In this document: piece by piece, positions 16,375 to 24,312 of the stretch
Position numbering within the stretch: position 1 is the stretch's first letter
How the letters are laid out: every line of letters begins with the position of its first letter
DNA from: Clostridia bacterium
Lineage (GTDB): Bacteria; Bacillota; Clostridia; Christensenellales; Aristaeellaceae
Assembly: GCA_017428385.1 (NCBI GenBank)
Contig: JAFRQX010000006.1
Coordinates: forward strand, 1-64,000
DNA length: 64,000 nt
Direction: 5' to 3'
The notes under the pieces: generated by a model
What the model was told of the DNA's origin: nothing
Seen by the model: the letters and a program-made list of their open reading frames with translations, nothing else
Database searches by the model: none
Translations under genes and position numbers: made by a program

Positions 16375-16977
16375 ATGCTGCAGAAAGAAGGAATGCCGGT
16401 GTATTATCACGCGTCACAGGTGCAGGGAATCACCAGGCTGGAGCCCAGGATATCCAACCACGGTATCCCGCTGATCTATTTCTCCCGGAAAAGGGAGAAC
16501 GTGCTGGTTTACCTGAGCAACGCCATCGAAAAATACTGCCGGGAAACCGGCTTTGCCTATGACGGCGTATGGCAGAAGTGGGGACCGTACGGATTCGGAC
16601 CGGATGGCCGGCTGTGCCTGGAAGAGTATTATCCGGACGCCATTGAACGTACCTACAAAGGAGTATCCGGGTATATTTATCATGCGGAAGAAATAACGGA
16701 TTCGGGATTTGAGGTGCAGATTCCCGATGCCGCCACCAGCAGTGAGCCGGTCATTGTGACAGGTTCAGAGTATGTACCGGACGCCTATGAAGCGATCCTG
16801 GAGGCGGAGCGGGAAGGACTGATCATCCTTCGGCGGTATGGGGAGATGACCGACAGGAAGAAGGAATGGATCGCAGCCACAATCCGGGAGGAATATGCTT
16901 CCGCGGAGGGACATCCTGAATACCGGCACTTTTTACGGGGCCGTTTCCCGGAAATCCTGGAAGGGGAGAAAAACTGA
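16375..16977 (+). CDS. Hypothetical protein upstream of a nucleotidyltransferase
   Basis: A 200-residue protein I do not recognise with certainty. The N-terminal half reads YYHASQVQGITRLEPRISNH, then PLIYFSRKRENVLVYLSNA, a pattern somewhat like ADP-ribosyltransferase-fold proteins (an H-containing first strand, then Y-F-S), but no catalytic set can be confirmed. The C-terminus is charged and helical. The start could be ATG 16375 or 16393; neither has a strong site. It overlaps the next gene by 1 nt (TGATG), so the two are coupled. Confidence 0.7.
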   Translation: MLQKEGMPVYYHASQVQGITRLEPRISNHGIPLIYFSRKRENVLVYLSNAIEKYCRETGFAYDGVWQKWGPYGFGPDGRLCLEEYYPDAIERTYKGVSGYIYHAEEITDSGFEVQIPDAATSSEPVIVTGSEYVPDAYEAILEAEREGLIILRRYGEMTDRKKEWIAATIREEYASAEGHPEYRHFLRGRFPEILEGEKN

Positions 16978-17363
16978 TGAAGAAAGCTGAAATGATCGAA
17001 AAACTGAAAGCCTTCCCGTATGATCCGGCGGAATACTGGGTGATCACCGGCGGGGCGATGGTGCTGTACGGTATCCGGGAGGAATCCTCGGATATTGACC
17101 TGGGGTGCACGGCCGGATTGGCGAACCGGCTGGAACAGGAAGGATACCTGTACAAGGTCACGGACGACGGAAACCGGTGGTTCAAGCTGGGGAACGATAT
17201 CGAAGTGTTTGAGAACTGGCTGTTTGACACAGTGGACCATGTGGACGGGATTCCCGTGATCTCGGTGCAGGGACTGATTGAAATGAAAAAGGACCTGGGA
17301 CGGGAAAAGGACCTGCGGGATATCGCCCTGATCAATGACTTCCTGGCCCGCAGCGTGAAATAA
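16977..17363 (+). CDS. Nucleotidyltransferase-fold protein
   Basis: A 128-residue protein with the minimal nucleotidyltransferase signature TGGAMVLYGIREESSDIDLG (GG...DxD) near residues 23-43 and a C-terminal DLGREKDLRDIALI helix. Such domains occur in antitoxin-like AbiEii/MNT systems and in uncharacterised NTases. It is coupled to the preceding unknown gene by the TGATG overlap, which suggests a functional pair. Confidence 0.75.
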   Translation: MKKAEMIEKLKAFPYDPAEYWVITGGAMVLYGIREESSDIDLGCTAGLANRLEQEGYLYKVTDDGNRWFKLGNDIEVFENWLFDTVDHVDGIPVISVQGLIEMKKDLGREKDLRDIALINDFLARSVK

Positions 17364-17383
17364 CCATACAAGAGGACGAACAG

Positions 17384-18019
17384 ATGAAAAATCCCTGGGA
17401 AGAGATCAGCCTGGACGACTATGAAAACCATATGAGCCTGGATTCCGTGAAGCAGCTTCAGGCGTTGAACGTCCTGATGAAGGAACAGTTTGATGCCTAT
17501 CCGGTTCACACTGCCATGGTGCTCGGCGTGGCCGGAGGCAACGGTATTGAGCATGCCCGGCCGGAAAAGTACCGGGCGGTATACTGCGTGGATATCAATG
17601 AAGCATATCTGCAGGCGGTGCGGGAAAGGTATGCCGGGCAGCCTGCCGTGCAGTGCCTGCGGGCGGACCTGGCGGAAGAAGCAGACAGACTGCCGGCGGC
17701 GGAGCTGGTGATTGCCAACCTGCTGATTGAATACATCGGATACCCGGCGTTTACGGCGGTAATCCGCAAGGTTGGCCCGGAATATGTGTCCTGTGTGATC
17801 CAGATCAACAGGGATGAGCAGAAATGGGTTTCCGATTCTCCCTACCTTCACGCGTTTGACGGACTGGACCGGGTCCACCACCAGATGGAAGAAAACGCAC
17901 TGACCGCGGCGATGGAAGAGGCCGGATATACCGGGATCCTGCGGGTGGAAGAGGGGCTGCCCAACGGCAAGGCGCTGGTCCGGCTGGATTACCGGAGGAC
18001 AGAAAAGGAAGGATTGTAA
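17384..18019 (+). CDS. Class I SAM-dependent methyltransferase
   Basis: A 211-residue protein with a Rossmann SAM-binding start, TAMVLGVAGGNGIEHA (motif I), then YCVDINEAYL (motif II acidic residue) and ADLAEEADRLPAAELVIANL (motifs III-IV). AGAGGACG precedes ATG 17384. The substrate cannot be inferred. It is the last gene before the polyamine leader, and no terminator is evident between them apart from a T-run. Confidence 0.8.
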   Translation: MKNPWEEISLDDYENHMSLDSVKQLQALNVLMKEQFDAYPVHTAMVLGVAGGNGIEHARPEKYRAVYCVDINEAYLQAVRERYAGQPAVQCLRADLAEEADRLPAAELVIANLLIEYIGYPAFTAVIRKVGPEYVSCVIQINRDEQKWVSDSPYLHAFDGLDRVHHQMEENALTAAMEEAGYTGILRVEEGLPNGKALVRLDYRRTEKEGL

Positions 18020-18058
18020 AAACCGCTGGCGGAAGACTGTATTTTTTTGCATTTTCTC

Positions 18059-18086
18059 TTGACGGGGAAAAAGAAAATGATAATAT
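18059..18086 (+). promoter_or_regulatory. Promoter of the polyamine operon leader
   Basis: TTGACG at 18059-18064 and TAATAT at 18081-18086 are 16 bp apart. Transcription would start near 18094 and produce a leader of about 430 nt before speA. Confidence 0.65.
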
Positions 18087-18093
18087 AGTGCCA

Positions 18094-18516
18094 GTGCTTT
18101 CCTGAGAGAGGCAGGAGAGAAGGAATATTAAGACAAGGTGATCCAGTCATCAGCGTCTTAAGCAATTTACGGGACCACTCCGAAAACGGAGTCGAGGCCA
18201 TACGGACAGCCGGGTCCACTGCCGATGAGCGGTTTCCGCTCTATTGATTGAGTTAAAAGCTCAGTTTTATAAGTTGGTTACTTTATAACCGAAATGCGTA
18301 ATCTGCGCAAACTTGTGAAATGGTCAATAAGAGTAGTAAAAGTAAGTATTGCTATATAGACTCTGTATGCCGAGCACCACTGATATTCTGTTCCGAACCT
18401 CTATGCCGTATCCTGGGCGGCGGGATCTGATTCCCGTATGCCGCAGCAGACGGTAACCGGGACCTGACTGCATGTGGATAATAACGCAAGTTGTGTGATT
18501 ACAGCTTGCGTTTTTT
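18094..18516 (+). ncRNA. Unidentified structured leader or ncRNA upstream of speA
   Basis: About 420 nt between a good promoter and a terminator, with no ORF. Visible helices in order: AAGAC/GTCTT with inner GTGAT/ATCA(g) (18130-18159); GGACC/GGTCC enclosing CTCCG/CGGAG (about 18172-18217); GAGCGG/CCGCTC (18227-18242); GAGTT/AGCTC (18250-18262); GCGGC/GCCGC enclosing GGGA/TCCC (about 18417-18442); and the terminator at 18482-18516. None of the common riboswitch cores (T-box, SAM, lysine, TPP, cobalamin, guanidine) fits. It could be a riboswitch or attenuator for polyamines or arginine, or an independent RNA. Confidence 0.5.
18482..18516 (+). terminator. Terminator hairpin just upstream of speA
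   Basis: AACGCAAG pairs with CTTGCGTT around a 14-nt loop, followed by TTTT. It ends only 14 nt before the speA start codon, a position typical of an attenuator platform rather than an operon end. Confidence 0.75.
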
Positions 18517-18530
18517 GTTTGAGGTGGAGT

Positions 18531-20057
18531 ATGGGGAAGTACATGTACGACCAGTCCCGGGCGCCCATCTATGAGGCGCTGGAGCGCTTCCGTGAAATGC
18601 GGGTGGTGCCCTTTGACGTACCGGGACACAAGCATGGCAAAGGGAATCCGGAACTGACAGCTTTCCTTGGAGAAAAGTGCGTGGGCGTGGACGTGAACAG
18701 CATGAAGCCGCTGGACAATCTGTGCCATCCCGTATCGGTGATCCGCGAGGCGGAGATCCTGGCGGCGGACGCTTTCGGCGCGGCCAACGCCTTCCTGATG
18801 GTGGGCGGTACCACCAGCTCCGTGCAGAGCATGGTGTTGTCCAGCTGCAAGCGGGGAGACAAGATCATCCTGCCCAGGAACGTGCACAGGAGCGTCATCA
18901 ACGCGCTGGTGCTTTGCGGCGCTGTGCCGGTGTACGTCAATCCGGACGTGGACCGGAAGCTGGGCATCTCCCTGGGTATGAGCGTGGACCAGGTGCGGAA
19001 AGCTATCCGGGAGAACCCGGACGCGGTGGCCGTGCTGGTGAACAACCCCACTTATTACGGTGTGTGCAGCGACCTGCGCACCATCGTGAAGCTGGCCCAT
19101 GAAGCCGGGATGATGTGCCTGGCGGACGAGGCCCACGGAACCCACTTCTATTTCGGTGACGGCATGCCGGTGACCGCCATGGAGGCGGGCGCGGACATGG
19201 CCGCGGTCTCCATGCACAAGAGCGGCGGCAGCCTGACCCAGTCCAGCCTGCTGCTGACAGGGGAACGGGTGAATGCCGGCCATGTGCGCCAGATCATCAA
19301 CCTGACCCAGACCACCTCCGGCAGCTACCTGCTGATGTCCAGCCTGGATATCAGCCGGAGAAACCTGGCCCAGCGCGGCAAGGCCGTTTTCCGGAAGGTG
19401 ACGGAAATGGCGGAATATGCCCGGGAGGAAATCAATGCGGTGGGCGGCTACTATGCCTACGGCCGGGAACTGATCAACGGGGACTCCATTTTCGACTTTG
19501 ACCCCACCAAGCTGAGCGTGCATACGCGGGATATCGGCCTGGCGGGCATTGAGGTATATGACATCCTGCGGGATGAGTATGATATCCAGATCGAGTTCGG
19601 CGATATCGGCAATATCCTGGCTTACCTTTCCATCGGCGACCGGATGCAGGAGCTGGAGCGGCTGGTGAGTGCGCTGGCGGAGATCAAGCGCAGGTACATG
19701 AAGGATTCCTACGGCCTGCTGAGCCAGGAGTATATCGCTCCGGAAGTGGTTTACAGCCCCCAGGAGGCCTTCTATGCCAACAAGAAGAGCGTGCCGCTGA
19801 GCGAAAGCGAGGGCTACATCTGCAGCGAGTTCGTGATGTGCTACCCTCCGGGAATCCCGATCCTGGCCCCCGGTGAGCGGATCACCCGGGAAATCCTGGA
19901 CTACATCGTCTATGCCAAGACGAAGGGCTGCTCCCTGACCGGACCGGAAGACCCGATGATTGAGAACATCAACATTATCAGGGAGGAGGAGAAGATTTCA
20001 TGGAACTCTGGTTCAGTGAATGCCATGCCCCGGATGTTAAGCACAGCCTGCGTGTAA
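18531..20057 (+). CDS. speA: Arginine decarboxylase (Orn/Lys/Arg decarboxylase fold I)
   Basis: A PLP enzyme that most likely decarboxylates arginine to agmatine, since agmatinase follows in the same operon. The 508-residue protein has FDVPGHKHGKGNPEL, the PLP-pocket ADEAHGTHFYF, and the Schiff-base Lys in SMHKSGGSLTQSS, as in short Bacillus-type enzymes (about 490 residues). ATG 18531 follows GAGGTGGAG closely; ATG 18543 is an alternative. The C-terminal 20 codons overlap speE by 58 nt, a tail beyond the usual family end. Lysine or ornithine as substrate cannot be excluded by sequence alone. Confidence 0.92.
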   Translation: MGKYMYDQSRAPIYEALERFREMRVVPFDVPGHKHGKGNPELTAFLGEKCVGVDVNSMKPLDNLCHPVSVIREAEILAADAFGAANAFLMVGGTTSSVQSMVLSSCKRGDKIILPRNVHRSVINALVLCGAVPVYVNPDVDRKLGISLGMSVDQVRKAIRENPDAVAVLVNNPTYYGVCSDLRTIVKLAHEAGMMCLADEAHGTHFYFGDGMPVTAMEAGADMAAVSMHKSGGSLTQSSLLLTGERVNAGHVRQIINLTQTTSGSYLLMSSLDISRRNLAQRGKAVFRKVTEMAEYAREEINAVGGYYAYGRELINGDSIFDFDPTKLSVHTRDIGLAGIEVYDILRDEYDIQIEFGDIGNILAYLSIGDRMQELERLVSALAEIKRRYMKDSYGLLSQEYIAPEVVYSPQEAFYANKKSVPLSESEGYICSEFVMCYPPGIPILAPGERITREILDYIVYAKTKGCSLTGPEDPMIENINIIREEEKISWNSGSVNAMPRMLSTACV

Positions 20058-20854
20058 ACCGGCACCTGTACTCCGGGAAGAGCGAATACCAGCAGATTGA
20101 TATCTTTGATACCCCTGAATTCGGCCGGGTGCTGGCCCTGGACGGAAACGTGATGCTGACGGAGCGGGACGAGTTCATCTACGACGAAATGATCACGCAT
20201 ATCCCGATGTCCGTCCACAAAAACGTAAAGGATATCCTGGTGATCGGCGCGGGAGACGGCGGCGTGGTGAAGGAACTGACCCGCTATGACACGGTGGAAC
20301 GCATCGACCTGGTGGAAATGGACGGACAGGTGATTGAAGCCTGCCGGACCTACCTGCCGGAGAATGCCTGCAAGCTGGACGACAGCCGGGTGCATATCTA
20401 CTTTGACAACGCACTGCGGTTCATCCGGCGGTGCACGGATGAGTACGACCTGATCATCGTGGACTCCAACGATCCCTTCGGTCCCTCCGAGGGCTACTTT
20501 ACAAGGGAGTTTTACGGTATCTGCTACAACGCCCTGCACGAGGACGGCATTATGGTTAACCAGCAGGGAAGCCCCTTCTACAAGCATGACGCGGAGGCCA
20601 TGCAGCGGAGCCACAAGCGGATTGTAAACACCTTCCCGATCAGCCGGGTTTACCAGGCGCACATCCCGACCTACGCGGCGGGCTACTGGCTGTTCGGCTT
20701 TGCGAGCAAGAAATACCATCCCATTGATGATTTTGACGAGGAACACTGGAAGAGCCTGCACCTGAGCACGAAGTACTACACGACCAAGCTGCACATCGGC
20801 TCCTTCTATCTGCCGGCTTACCTGGAGAAAATGCTTGAAGAGGTGGAAGCATGA
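20000..20854 (+). CDS. speE: Spermidine synthase (aminopropyltransferase)
   Basis: Transfers an aminopropyl group from decarboxylated SAM to putrescine. The 284-residue protein starts MELWFSECH, the typical SpeE opening, with LVIGAGDGGVVKEL (SAM-binding loop), VEMDGQVIE and the catalytic-region Asp in IVDSNDPFGPSEGYFTREFY. GGAGGAGAAG precedes the ATG inside speA. No speD (SAM decarboxylase) is in the window, although this enzyme needs its product, while a second spermidine route is encoded just downstream. Confidence 0.95.
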   Translation: MELWFSECHAPDVKHSLRVNRHLYSGKSEYQQIDIFDTPEFGRVLALDGNVMLTERDEFIYDEMITHIPMSVHKNVKDILVIGAGDGGVVKELTRYDTVERIDLVEMDGQVIEACRTYLPENACKLDDSRVHIYFDNALRFIRRCTDEYDLIIVDSNDPFGPSEGYFTREFYGICYNALHEDGIMVNQQGSPFYKHDAEAMQRSHKRIVNTFPISRVYQAHIPTYAAGYWLFGFASKKYHPIDDFDEEHWKSLHLSTKYYTTKLHIGSFYLPAYLEKMLEEVEA

Positions 20855-21705
20855 ACAAAAATATAGAGACCTTTATCGGATGTGACGGGGATTATGACTA
20901 CGCGCAGATCGTGCTGTTCGGCGCACCGTTTGATTCCACCACGAGTTTCCGGCCGGGCGCGAGATTCGGTTCCGCCGCCATCCGCCATGAAAGCTTCGGG
21001 CTGGAAACCTACAGCCCCTACCAGGACGAGGACCTGACGGACATCAAGGTGTTTGACTGCGGAGACCTGGAGCTCTGCTTTGGCTCCGCGGAAGCAGCGC
21101 TGAAGGACATTGAGGAAAAGGCCGGGGAGATCCTGTTTGACGGCAAGATGCCCTTCCTGATCGGCGGCGAGCACCTGGTGACCCTGGGCGCGGTGCGGGC
21201 GGTGGCCGAAAGGTACCCGAACCTGCACATCATCCATTTCGACGCCCATGCGGATCTTCGGGATGACTACCTGGGTGCCCAGCTGAGCCATGCCTGCGTG
21301 ATGCGGCGGTGCCACGAGCTGACCGGCGACGGAAGGATCCACCAGTTCTGCATCCGAAGCGGGGACAGGGCGGAGTTCGCCTTTGCCAAAGCGCATACGG
21401 ACATGCATAAGTTCAGCTTTGACGGACTGAAGGAGCTGACGGAGAAGCTGGCGGAGGAGCATACCCCGGTTTACCTGACCATTGACCTGGACTGCCTGGA
21501 TCCCGCCCTCTTCTGCGGAACGGGAACCCCGGAAGCCGGCGGCGTGAGCTTTACGGAACTGCTGGACGCCATCCTGACGGTGAGCAAAACGAATATCGTA
21601 GGTGCGGACGTGAATGAACTGGCCCCCATGCTGGACGCCAGCGGCGCGTCCACGGCAGCGGCCTGCAAGATTGTGCGGGAAATGCTGCTGGCCATTTACA
21701 AATAA
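20851..21705 (+). CDS. speB: Agmatinase
   Basis: A manganese ureohydrolase that converts agmatine to putrescine and urea. The 284-residue protein has the ureohydrolase metal motifs GGEHLVTLG, HFDAHADLRDDY and TIDLDCLDP, in the expected order. It overlaps speE by 4 nt (ATGA), so translation is coupled. With SpeA upstream this gives the arginine-agmatine-putrescine route. Confidence 0.96.
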   Translation: MNKNIETFIGCDGDYDYAQIVLFGAPFDSTTSFRPGARFGSAAIRHESFGLETYSPYQDEDLTDIKVFDCGDLELCFGSAEAALKDIEEKAGEILFDGKMPFLIGGEHLVTLGAVRAVAERYPNLHIIHFDAHADLRDDYLGAQLSHACVMRRCHELTGDGRIHQFCIRSGDRAEFAFAKAHTDMHKFSFDGLKELTEKLAEEHTPVYLTIDLDCLDPALFCGTGTPEAGGVSFTELLDAILTVSKTNIVGADVNELAPMLDASGASTAAACKIVREMLLAIYK

Positions 21706-21732
21706 GAAAGAGCAAAACGGGAGGATACAGAA

Positions 21733-22992
21733 ATGAGCAGAGTATTGGTAATCGGATGCGGCGGGGTGGCCAATGTGGCGATCCGGAAGTGCTGCCAGGC
21801 GGACGACGTTTTTACAGAAATGTGCATTGCCAGCCGGACAAAGTCCAAGTGCGACGACCTGGCGAAGGCGCTGGAAGGCAAAACCGCCACGAAGATCACA
21901 ACCGAGCAGGTGGACGCGGACGACGTGGAGCAGCTGAAGAAGCTGATCACGGATTATCAGCCTGACCTGGTGATGAACATCGCCCTGCCGTACCAGGACC
22001 TGACCATCATGGACGCGTGCCTGGCCTGCGGCGTGAACTATATGGATACCGCGAACTACGAGCCGGAAGACACGGATGATCCCGAATGGCGGGCGATCTA
22101 TGAGAAACGGTGCAAGGAACAGGGCTTCTCCGCCTACTTCGACTACAGCTGGCAGTGGGCTTATCGGGAAAAGTTTGAAAAGGCCGGCCTGACCGCCCTG
22201 CTGGGCTGCGGCTTTGACCCCGGCGTGACGCAGGCTTACTGCGCCTACGCGAAAAAGCATGAGTTTGACACCATCGACACCATCGATATCCTGGACTGCA
22301 ACGGCGGCGACCACGGCTATCCTTTCGCCACCAACTTTAACCCGGAGGTCAACCTGCGGGAGGTTTCCGCACCCGGAAGCTATATGGAAAACGGCAAGTG
22401 GGTGGAGATTCCCGCGATGAGCATCAAGCGGGAATATAACTTCGAGGACGTGGGCCAGAAGGATATGTACCTGCTGCACCATGAGGAAATCGAGTCCCTG
22501 GCACAGAACATTCCGGAAGTGAAGCGGATCCGCTTTTTCATGACCTTCGGCCAGAGCTACCTGACCCATATGCGCTGCCTGGAGAACGTGGGCATGCTGT
22601 CCACCACTCCTGTGATGTTTGAAGGACACGAGATCGTACCGATCAAGTTCCTGAAGGCGCTGCTGCCCGATCCGGCCAGCCTGGGCCCGAGAACCCACGG
22701 CAAGACCAATATCGGCTGCATCTTCACCGGCAAGAAGGACGGCAAGGAAAAGACCTACTACATCTACAACGTGTGCGATCACCAGGAATGCTATCGCGAG
22801 GTGGAAAGCCAGGCGATCAGCTATACCACGGGTGTGCCGGCTATGTGCGGCGCCATGATGCTGCTGACCGGCAAGTGGAATAAGCCCGGCGTGTATACAG
22901 TGGAAGAGTTTGATCCCGATCCCTTCCTGGACGCGCTGGACCGCTACGGCCTGCCCCGCAGGGAGAACTTTAACCCGGTACTGGTGGACTGA
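21733..22992 (+). CDS. Carboxy(nor)spermidine synthase, saccharopine dehydrogenase family
   Basis: A 419-residue NAD(P)-dependent reductase with the Rossmann start RVLVIGCGGVANVAI and the saccharopine-dehydrogenase-like catalytic domain (GLTALLGCGFDPGVTQAYCAY). Together with nspC it identifies carboxyspermidine or carboxynorspermidine dehydrogenase, which condenses putrescine or diaminopropane with aspartate semialdehyde. GGGAGGATACAG precedes the ATG. It overlaps nspC by 1 nt (TGATG). Because SpeB makes putrescine, carboxyspermidine is the likelier product. Confidence 0.93.
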   Translation: MSRVLVIGCGGVANVAIRKCCQADDVFTEMCIASRTKSKCDDLAKALEGKTATKITTEQVDADDVEQLKKLITDYQPDLVMNIALPYQDLTIMDACLACGVNYMDTANYEPEDTDDPEWRAIYEKRCKEQGFSAYFDYSWQWAYREKFEKAGLTALLGCGFDPGVTQAYCAYAKKHEFDTIDTIDILDCNGGDHGYPFATNFNPEVNLREVSAPGSYMENGKWVEIPAMSIKREYNFEDVGQKDMYLLHHEEIESLAQNIPEVKRIRFFMTFGQSYLTHMRCLENVGMLSTTPVMFEGHEIVPIKFLKALLPDPASLGPRTHGKTNIGCIFTGKKDGKEKTYYIYNVCDHQECYREVESQAISYTTGVPAMCGAMMLLTGKWNKPGVYTVEEFDPDPFLDALDRYGLPRRENFNPVLVD

Positions 22993-24203
22993 TGAAAAAG
23001 AGTGAAGTGTTCAAAGGGCTTGCCGGCCGCAACGCGCCGGACTGCTTTGCCCACCTCCGGACGCCCTGCTACGTGATTGACGAAGAACGGCTGAAGGCAA
23101 ACGGAAAGATCCTGGCCTCGGTGGCGGAACGCACCGGGTGCCGGATCCTGCTTGCCCAGAAGGCTTTCTCCAACTATGATTTCTATCCGCTCCTGGCACC
23201 CTGTCTTGCCGGAACCGAGGCCAGCGGCCTGTATGAGTCCCGGCTCGGCGCGGAGGAGATGCCGGGGAAAGAGGTGCACGTTTTCTGCGCTGCCTACCGG
23301 GAGGATGAATTCGGAGAACTGCTGCGGTACGCGGATCATATCGTGTTCAATTCCGTGAACCAGCTGAAGCAGTTCGGAAAAAGGGCCAAGGACAGCGGGA
23401 AAAGCATCGGACTGCGGATCAATCCGGAGTGCTCCACCCAGGAGGGGCATGAAATCTACGATCCCTGCGCGAAGGGCAGCCGCCTGGGCGTGACACGGGA
23501 TGTATGGAACCGGGAAATGACGGAAGAACTGCTGGAACTGCTGGACGGCCTGCATTTCCATACGCTGTGCGAGCAGGACTCCGACGCCCTGGAAACGACC
23601 CTGGAGGCGGTGGAACGCGGCTTCGGCGATGTGCTGCCCCGGATGAAGTGGCTGAACATGGGCGGCGGACATCACATCACCCGGGAGGATTATGATCTGC
23701 CGCGGCTGGAGAACCTGATCCGCCGGGCACAGGAAAAGTGGCAGCTGCAGGTTTACCTGGAGCCGGGCGAAGCCGTTGCGCTGAATGCCGGCTACCTGGT
23801 CACCACGGTGTTGGATGTGACGGAGAACAACGGCATCCGGACGGCGGTGCTGGACGTAAGCGCGGCCTGCCATATGCCCGACGTGATTGAAATGCCCTAT
23901 ACGCCGCCGCTGATGAACGGCGAAACGGAAGGCGAACTGAAGAATCCATACCGGCTGGCAGGGCCTACTTGCCTGGCGGGGGACGTGATCGGTGAATACG
24001 GCTTTGACGCAGAGGTGAAGCCGGGAGACCGGCTGGTGTTCGGCGATATGGCGATCTATACCACCTGCAAGAACAACACCTTCAACGGAATGCCGCTGCC
24101 GGACATTTACGGGATGGACCGGGAAGGACAGTTTACAAAACTGACCGCGTTCAGCTATGCGGATTTCAAGGGCAGGCTCGGCAAAAACGGATCAAAAGCC
24201 TGA
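22992..24203 (+). CDS. nspC: Carboxynorspermidine/carboxyspermidine decarboxylase
   Basis: A fold-III PLP decarboxylase that converts carboxyspermidine to spermidine. The 403-residue protein has RTPCYVIDEERL, the PLP lysine in ILLAQKAFSNYD, ASGLYESRLGAEE, the GGGHHITREDYD loop and YLEPGEAVALNAGYL. It is the last gene of the operon. With its upstream partner it forms the alternative spermidine pathway common in gut bacteria. Confidence 0.95.
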   Translation: MKKSEVFKGLAGRNAPDCFAHLRTPCYVIDEERLKANGKILASVAERTGCRILLAQKAFSNYDFYPLLAPCLAGTEASGLYESRLGAEEMPGKEVHVFCAAYREDEFGELLRYADHIVFNSVNQLKQFGKRAKDSGKSIGLRINPECSTQEGHEIYDPCAKGSRLGVTRDVWNREMTEELLELLDGLHFHTLCEQDSDALETTLEAVERGFGDVLPRMKWLNMGGGHHITREDYDLPRLENLIRRAQEKWQLQVYLEPGEAVALNAGYLVTTVLDVTENNGIRTAVLDVSAACHMPDVIEMPYTPPLMNGETEGELKNPYRLAGPTCLAGDVIGEYGFDAEVKPGDRLVFGDMAIYTTCKNNTFNGMPLPDIYGMDREGQFTKLTAFSYADFKGRLGKNGSKA

Positions 24204-24228
24204 AAATGTCGATTTCTCTGTATACAAT
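24200..24228 (+). promoter_or_regulatory. Weak candidate promoter for the oligopeptidase gene
   Basis: CTGAAA (24200-24205)-17-TACAAT (24223-24228). A second TACAAT lies at 24263-24268 without a clear -35 box. Either could start the M3 peptidase transcript. Confidence 0.3.
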
Positions 24229-24312
24229 CGCATAAACGAATTACAGATCATGGTTTTTATGATACAATCCGGGAGGATTCCCAATCCTCTACAGACTGAA
24301 GGAGTAAAAACC

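Noticed and set aside
18094..18516. Known riboswitch or T-box upstream of speA
   Set aside because: I searched by eye for the T-box GGTGGNACCGCG, TPP, lysine, SAM-I, cobalamin and ydaO cores and found none; left as unidentified.
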